Source of the DNA: Candidatus Onthoplasma faecigallinarum
GTDB lineage: Bacteria; Bacillota; Clostridia; Christensenellales; UBA1242
Direction: 5' to 3'
Length of the DNA stretch: 20,102 bases
Assembly (NCBI GenBank): GCA_018715225.1
Contig: DVMB01000063.1
Coordinates: 1 to 20,102, forward strand
The notes beneath the pieces are model-generated. The model was not told the origin of the DNA. It did not search any database and was given only the letters and a program-made list of their open reading frames with translations. The translations under genes and the position numbers were made by a program. Below are positions 16,281-20,102 of the stretch, one piece after another; position 1 is the first letter of the stretch, and each line of letters starts with the position of its first letter.

Positions 16281-17117
16281 ATGAGAAGAGATTTTAACGA
16301 CATGACAAAAAGTGATATGCCATTTGATACTTACACTGACTATACAATACAACGATATGAACAATCAAGAAAAGCTACCGAAGACTCAAAACACCCATCA
16401 AAAATCAAAAAGTTTTCAAAGAAAACACCTAATGAAGTTCAAGAAAGAATAGATAACACATCTCAGGAAAAGACAGATAACAATAATGCCAATCAATCTA
16501 AAACGGACAATGGTTTTAGCAAAGACACATCAACTATGCCAAGGACACGTATAAAATCAAACACTATGGATTTGATGGATCTAGAGGAACTGAATGAACA
16601 GAATATAAAATCTTATAGATATAGGTCTAGGCGTAATCGAGTAATAATAATAGTTTTAGTAATTTTATTGGTGCTAGCCGTTGCTGGTATTTCAATTTAT
16701 GCCAGCACATTATATCTAAATGATAATTGTTTTCTTTATATTCACGGAGATTGTTCGGCGACATATATTGTGGACGGAGAAGAACTGTCCAGGTTCCGTA
16801 CCCCGTCGAATTTGCAAGGAAACAGAATTTTGGAAGTTGACACTTACATCAGGCTAGAAACTCCAGGGCAATATAATATCCGCTTTTTAGTGCTTGTCTA
16901 TCAAGGGGATGAATTGTTAGATAATATCTTACTCTACGAGCCAAATAGGAGCGATTTCTATCTTGGTACGGACAATTATTATCATAGCAATAAAGCAATA
17001 GATGGCAATGCAACTGTACATCTATTTGAAGGTGTCATTCTAGATTATGAATATGAAAACACCTTGAACGTAGATAATTTTAGAATGGAAGTGCACACTT
17101 ATTTTGAAAGAGTATAA
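16281..17117 (+). CDS. single-pass membrane protein with TasA-like outer domain
   Basis: A 278-residue protein of a type I do not know as a named family. Residues 1-115 are polar and apparently disordered (rich in Lys, Asp, Asn, Thr) and would lie in the cytoplasm. A basic cluster 'YRYRSRRNR' (112-120) precedes one membrane segment (121-142). The outer part (about 145-278) is beta-rich with Cys150 and Cys158, which could form a disulfide. Its strand pattern ('NIRFLVLVY', 'DNYYHSN', 'FEGVILDYEYE', 'DNFRMEVHTYF') parallels 'YLRYKIEFYV', 'NGYYYY', 'FVIDYSSFAF' and 'NNFKIVITVEGF' of the preceding exported protein, so it may be a membrane-held relative. It has a strong ribosome binding site (AAAGGAGG, from 16267), follows the previous gene by 16 bp and ends the operon. 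A base or assembly-anchor role is inferred. Confidence 0.8.
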   Translation: MRRDFNDMTKSDMPFDTYTDYTIQRYEQSRKATEDSKHPSKIKKFSKKTPNEVQERIDNTSQEKTDNNNANQSKTDNGFSKDTSTMPRTRIKSNTMDLMDLEELNEQNIKSYRYRSRRNRVIIIVLVILLVLAVAGISIYASTLYLNDNCFLYIHGDCSATYIVDGEELSRFRTPSNLQGNRILEVDTYIRLETPGQYNIRFLVLVYQGDELLDNILLYEPNRSDFYLGTDNYYHSNKAIDGNATVHLFEGVILDYEYENTLNVDNFRMEVHTYFERV

Positions 17118-17140
17118 AGCCGATAAGGCTTTATATTTTT
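17113..17140 (+). terminator. intrinsic terminator of the surface operon
   Basis: TATAAAGCC (17113-17121), loop GATAA, GGCTTTATA (17127-17135), then TTTTT: a 9-bp perfect stem with a U-tract. The stop codon TAA (17115-17117) of the last operon gene lies in the 5' arm. Confidence 0.9.
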
Positions 17141-17141
17141 A

Positions 17142-17170
17142 TTGATTTTTTGTGTCCAATATGCTAAAAT
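17142..17170 (+). promoter_or_regulatory. promoter of sufC-sufB
   Basis: TTGATT (17142-17147), a 17-bp spacer, then TAAAAT (17165-17170) with an extended -10 TGC. It starts 2 bp after the operon terminator. The expected start near 17177 leaves a leader of about 17 nt containing AAGAGG (17183-17188), 5 nt before the ATG. No regulator site such as an IscR-like or SufR-like palindrome is evident. Confidence 0.8.
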
Positions 17171-17193
17171 GTTGCTGAGGCTAAGAGGCTAAT

Positions 17194-17910
17194 ATGTTAG
17201 AATTAAAAAATATAAGTTATAGTGTGTTTGAACGCAATAGCGAAAAGACCATTTTAAATGATATATCTTGCACTTTTGATGACAAATCTATTACCGCTAT
17301 CACAGGGCATAACGGCAGTGGAAAATCTACTTTGACAAAAATTATCATGGGAATAATCAAACCCACAAAAGGCAAAATCTATTTTAATGGAATCGATATT
17401 ACAGACATGCCAATCAATGAAAGGGCAAAATTAGGTATAAATTATGCCTTTCAACAACCTATCACATTTAGGGGTATAACCATAAAAGAGTTGATAGATA
17501 TTGCATCGAATACAGAAAATTCAGTATCAAATGCTTGTAATTATCTGTCAAAAGTAGGCATCTGTGCAAAAGATTATATCTACAGAGATTTTGACAAAAC
17601 CTTGTCAGGTGGGGAACAAAAACGTATAGAGTTAGCATTGACACTTGCGAAAAAGGGCGAGTGTATAATTTTTGACGAACCAGAAGCGGGCATAGATCTG
17701 TGGAGTTTTGACAAATTAAGCGATATTTTCGATAGCAATAAAATGTATATAATTGTCAGTCATCAAGAACGACTTTTAAAGCGTGCAGATAAAATCATGG
17801 TGCTAGAAAAGGGCAATTTAGTTTCGTATGACGAGGCGGAAAAAGTTTTGGCAGAATTAAATAAAATAAAATGTAGAAAAAATATTGGAGGCATAGATGA
17901 AATTAGATAA
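17194..17910 (+). CDS. sufC: Fe-S cluster assembly ATPase SufC
   Basis: Cytosolic ABC-type ATPase that works with SufB-type scaffold proteins in building iron-sulfur clusters. The 238 residues include all ABC motifs: Walker A GHNGSGKST (38-46), Q-loop 'FQQP' (86-89), signature LSGGE (137-141), Walker B 'CIIFDE' (157-162) with catalytic Glu162, D-loop 'GIDL', and the switch His190 in 'IVSHQ'. 'DEPEAGIDLWSF' resembles the SufC form 'DETDSGLD-x-[DE]', and the lack of any transmembrane partner supports SufC rather than a transporter subunit. The next gene overlaps by 14 bp and encodes the SufB-like partner. No sufS, sufU or sufD lies here. Confidence 0.93.
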   Translation: MLELKNISYSVFERNSEKTILNDISCTFDDKSITAITGHNGSGKSTLTKIIMGIIKPTKGKIYFNGIDITDMPINERAKLGINYAFQQPITFRGITIKELIDIASNTENSVSNACNYLSKVGICAKDYIYRDFDKTLSGGEQKRIELALTLAKKGECIIFDEPEAGIDLWSFDKLSDIFDSNKMYIIVSHQERLLKRADKIMVLEKGNLVSYDEAEKVLAELNKIKCRKNIGGIDEIR

Positions 17911-18811
17911 CATATCTAAACAATTATTGGAAAAAATCGCTGGTCTTCATGAAATACCTGCCGGGGCAGTATCCTTTAGAAAAGACGGAAAAAGCCAAAT
18001 AGTTCGCTCGACAGCAAATATAGAAATCTTTCCTAAAAAAGATAAGCCGGGAATAGATATAATCATTCACTCTAGTTGCAAAAACGAAGCCTGTCATATA
18101 CCTGTCATTGTGGATGAAAATGGACTTTTTGATCTGGTATACAATGATTTCTATATAGAAGAAGGAGCCCAGGTAACGATTGTCGCAGGCTGTGGGGTGC
18201 ACTCTACTGATGAAAGTGGGCATGATGGTATTCATACCTTTCATATTGGAAAAAATGCAGTAGTGAGTTATATAGAAAATCATCTAGCAACTGGATCGGG
18301 CAAAAACAAAGTGATGAACCCTACTACTATAATCAAAATGGATGAGGGAAGCCAAATGACAATGACGACTACGCAAATTGGCGGAGTAGATTATTCGAAT
18401 AGGATAACAAAGGCGACTCTAAAAAAAGATGCAGTGCTAAATATAAATGAAAAAATCATGACAGCAGGCTTTAATGTCGCAAAGACAGATTTTAAAGTTG
18501 TGCTTCAAGGAGAGAATAGCAAGTGTGATATTGTCTCGAGAAGCGTTGCTAGAGATGAAAGCGAACAATACTTCAAATCAAATATTGTTGGGAAAAATTC
18601 GTGCTTTGGGCATGTCGAGTGTGATGGTATTTTATTGAATGATGCTAGAATTGATTCGATTCCAAGGGTCAGTGCACTAAACAATCAGGCTTCACTATCT
18701 CATGAGGCGGCGATAGGAAAGATTGCTAAAGAACAAATAGTTAAGTTGATGACCTTAGGCTTGAGCAAGGAAGAGGCTGAGAGAAAAATTATAGAAGGGT
18801 TTTTAAAATAG
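17897..18811 (+). CDS. sufB: short SufB/SufD-family Fe-S scaffold protein (SmsB-like)
   Basis: Partner of SufC in iron-sulfur cluster assembly, in the cytoplasm. At 304 residues it is much shorter than classical SufB (about 465-495) or SufD (about 420), keeping mainly the beta-helix core and C-terminal helices. 'NDFYIEEGAQVTIVAGCGVHS' (83-103) and 'HDGIHTFHIG' are typical of the compact form found in anaerobes and archaea. Residues important in E. coli SufB seem present: Cys242 in 'HVECDGIL' aligns with Cys405, and His269-Glu270 in 'SLSHEAAIGKI' align with His433-Glu434. The end 'QIVKLMTLGLSKEEAERKIIEGFL' matches the SufC-binding helices. Extra cysteines 61, 66 and 99 might help hold a cluster. 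The start is set by GGAGG (17887-17891), 5 nt upstream. The two-gene arrangement fits the minimal SUF-like system called SMS. Confidence 0.9.
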   Translation: MKLDNISKQLLEKIAGLHEIPAGAVSFRKDGKSQIVRSTANIEIFPKKDKPGIDIIIHSSCKNEACHIPVIVDENGLFDLVYNDFYIEEGAQVTIVAGCGVHSTDESGHDGIHTFHIGKNAVVSYIENHLATGSGKNKVMNPTTIIKMDEGSQMTMTTTQIGGVDYSNRITKATLKKDAVLNINEKIMTAGFNVAKTDFKVVLQGENSKCDIVSRSVARDESEQYFKSNIVGKNSCFGHVECDGILLNDARIDSIPRVSALNNQASLSHEAAIGKIAKEQIVKLMTLGLSKEEAERKIIEGFLK

Positions 18812-18830
18812 GCTAACCACCTATTTTTTT
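18805..18830 (+). terminator. intrinsic terminator of sufC-sufB
   Basis: AAAATAGG (18805-18812), loop CTAACCA, CCTATTTT (18820-18827), with the T-run continuing to 18830. The stop codon TAG of sufB (18809-18811) is in the 5' arm. Confidence 0.85.
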
Positions 18831-18834
18831 ACTA

Positions 18835-18863
18835 TTGACATTGAAGGCAACTTGTGCTAAATT
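18835..18863 (+). promoter_or_regulatory. promoter of the HA-like repeat gene
   Basis: Perfect TTGACA (18835-18840), a 17-bp spacer, TAAATT (18858-18863) with extended -10 TGC. Initiation near 18870 is only a few bases before the ATG at 18876. This favours the later ATG at 18912, which has AAAAGGA (18899-18905) in front. Confidence 0.85.
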
Positions 18864-18911
18864 ATACATGGCGTTTTGATATGGTTTATCAAAAATATAA
18901 AAGGAATAAAG

Positions 18912-20078
18912 ATGTCATATCTAATTGAAAGTATAATAGAATCAAAAGAAGAATGGGAATCAAAATATAATCAAATATATAATTATTTTATTTCCAATTA
19001 TTCTTCCATTTACGGGTTGGAAAAATATAATGCTGACTTATATGCTTGGCTAATGCAACAGAGAAAAAATGAAAATTTAACTGAAGAGCAAAAAAATAAA
19101 ATAAAATTATTGCAAAGTAATTATAAAAATTATATTTTCTCAAAAAATTATGAAAAAATATTAAAATATATAGAAAAAAGCAGCAATTTAACTGAATTAA
19201 GGAAAGCAGATCCTAGTTTATTTGCATGGTATCAAGAGATCTTGGCAAAGTATGACGCACTAGATGATGACAAAAAGCAGAAATTAGATTATGCGAAATC
19301 TAGATTGAACTATGCTGGAGAACATGCTTTGTTGAGAAAAAATTTAGCACTTCTAGAGCGGTATCTTCAAGAGCATGGCAGTTTGGAAAATTTAAATGTA
19401 GAGAACCCTAAATTATATTTTTATTTACAGAACAAAAAACAAAGTATTAAGCGAGTAAAAATAAGTGATAAAAAATTAAAAGCAACATTGTTGAAATTTT
19501 TAAAATACTACGACGAAATAAAAGTAATAGAAAAGGAAAAATTTTTCGACACAGCGACTAAAAGAATACTTGAGTTGCTTGAGCAAGGAGAAACTCTAAA
19601 ATCTATTTCAAACAAAGAAAATCGTCTCATGGTATGGTATTACAGGTGCAAAAAGAGAACGAATTTATCACAGCATGAGAAAGAAGTCTTAGATCAAATA
19701 TCAAATTATCAAATCGATAGAGAGAGTTTAGTAAAAAAAGCTTGCCAGCGAAAGTGGTTAAAGACTTATGCAAAACTCGCTAAGTATTATGAGGAGCATG
19801 ATTCTTCGTTGGAGGGTCTATATAAAAACGATCCCGATCTATATAGTTGGTGGCTAAAAAATAGGCATACGACCAATCCTGAGAGAAAGGTGTTAATGGA
19901 AAAATTTCAGTCTATTAAAGATAAAAATTGGGAAGACATGTATGCAACAATAAAATATAAATTAGAGCAAAATATCAAATTAAATACAAAAGAAAAAGCA
20001 TGGCTAAAATATCAAAAAGAACGAAAAGCGAGCCTAACTCCTCAGCAAATTGGGAAAATGGTAGAAATAATTTTATAA
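18912..20078 (+). CDS. protein of about six helicase-associated-like helical repeats
   Basis: With the ATG at 18912, chosen for its Shine-Dalgarno sequence over the upstream ATG at 18876, the product has 388 residues. It is Lys/Glu/Leu-rich, all-helical by appearance, and has no signal peptide or membrane segment. It is built from about six repeats of 50-70 residues, each with a central 'D-x-x-L-[YF]-x-W' followed by 'L-[ST]-x-[ED]-x-[KR]-x-x-[LI]'. The central aromatic is Trp46, Trp106, Tyr171, Trp242, Trp313 and Trp364. This resembles the helicase-associated (HA) domain (W...L..Y...HG...LYxWLxxQR), here without any helicase or endonuclease domain. Nucleic-acid or protein binding is possible, but I cannot assign a function. 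The gene is monocistronic, and its flanks are more AT-rich than the operon to its left. Confidence 0.78.
   Translation: MSYLIESIIESKEEWESKYNQIYNYFISNYSSIYGLEKYNADLYAWLMQQRKNENLTEEQKNKIKLLQSNYKNYIFSKNYEKILKYIEKSSNLTELRKADPSLFAWYQEILAKYDALDDDKKQKLDYAKSRLNYAGEHALLRKNLALLERYLQEHGSLENLNVENPKLYFYLQNKKQSIKRVKISDKKLKATLLKFLKYYDEIKVIEKEKFFDTATKRILELLEQGETLKSISNKENRLMVWYYRCKKRTNLSQHEKEVLDQISNYQIDRESLVKKACQRKWLKTYAKLAKYYEEHDSSLEGLYKNDPDLYSWWLKNRHTTNPERKVLMEKFQSIKDKNWEDMYATIKYKLEQNIKLNTKEKAWLKYQKERKASLTPQQIGKMVEIIL
18954..20075 (+). repeat. six HA-like protein repeats
   Basis: Approximate repeat spans in residues of the 388-residue protein: 15-70, 78-130, 143-197, 212-265, 282-335 and 340-388. The best-kept pieces are 'ADLYAWLMQQRKNENLTEEQ', 'PSLFAWYQEI', 'NRLMVWYYRCKKRTNLSQHE', 'PDLYSWWLKNR' and 'KAWLKYQKERKASLTPQQ'. 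Similarity is at protein level only. The edges are judged by eye. Confidence 0.65.
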
Positions 20079-20102
20079 AAATAAATAAAAAAATAAAAAT
20101 AA

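Noticed and set aside
18876..18911. Upstream ATG at 18876 as the start of the HA-like repeat gene.
   Set aside because: It lies only a few bases from the expected transcription start and has no ribosome binding site, whereas the ATG at 18912 has AAAAGGA in front.
1..20102. tRNA, rRNA, CRISPR array, insertion sequence or phage genes.
   Set aside because: Reading both strands I found no cloverleaf, regularly spaced repeat, transposase, integrase or terminal inverted repeat.

Overview
The window is AT-rich DNA with Shine-Dalgarno-led genes, sigma-A-type promoters and short hairpin terminators. All reading frames work with the standard bacterial code. The signal peptidase/TasA-type proteins, a lipoprotein and a two-gene SUF system point to a low-GC Bacillota-like bacterium, probably anaerobic and Clostridia-like. 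I cannot place it more precisely.

Layout. (1) Nt 1-753 (+) encodes a macro-domain protein of the zinc-macro type that has lost its catalytic and zinc-binding residues. (2) Nt 791-1261 (-) is an unrecognised small helical protein. (3) Nt 1315-2709 (-) is cysS, with a perfect sigma-A promoter and a hairpin terminator. (4) Nt 2710-3016 is a divergent intergenic region holding the cysS promoter, the promoter of the large operon and an inverted repeat. (5) Nt 3017-17117 (+) is one six-gene operon of about 14 kb with gaps of 0-16 bp. It encodes a 2951-residue lipoprotein (one Big_2-like domain, about 23 Ig/Fn3-like modules and a C-terminal GLUG-type beta-helix), a SipW-like signal peptidase, three exported proteins with SipW-type signal peptides, and a membrane-tethered protein whose outer domain resembles one of those substrates. 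A clear terminator closes the operon. (6) Nt 17194-18811 (+) is sufC followed by a short sufB-like gene, overlapping by 14 bp, with its own promoter and terminator. (7) Nt 18912-20078 (+) is a monocistronic gene for a protein built of about six helicase-associated-like (HA-like) helical repeats.

How the parts work together. The large operon reads as a self-contained surface-fibre or matrix system. The SipW-like peptidase would release the three TasA/camelysin-like proteins. The single-pass protein could be a membrane-bound base or assembly factor, and the giant lipoprotein a long membrane-anchored adhesin or stalk. This is inference from domain content and gene order. The sufC-sufB pair fits a minimal Fe-S scaffold (SMS-type), typical of anaerobes.

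The three plus-strand promoters share an extended -10 design, and two of them share a spacer sequence. Three terminators have the gene's stop codon inside the hairpin stem, which suggests compact gene ends. I see no tRNA, rRNA, CRISPR array, insertion sequence or riboswitch.
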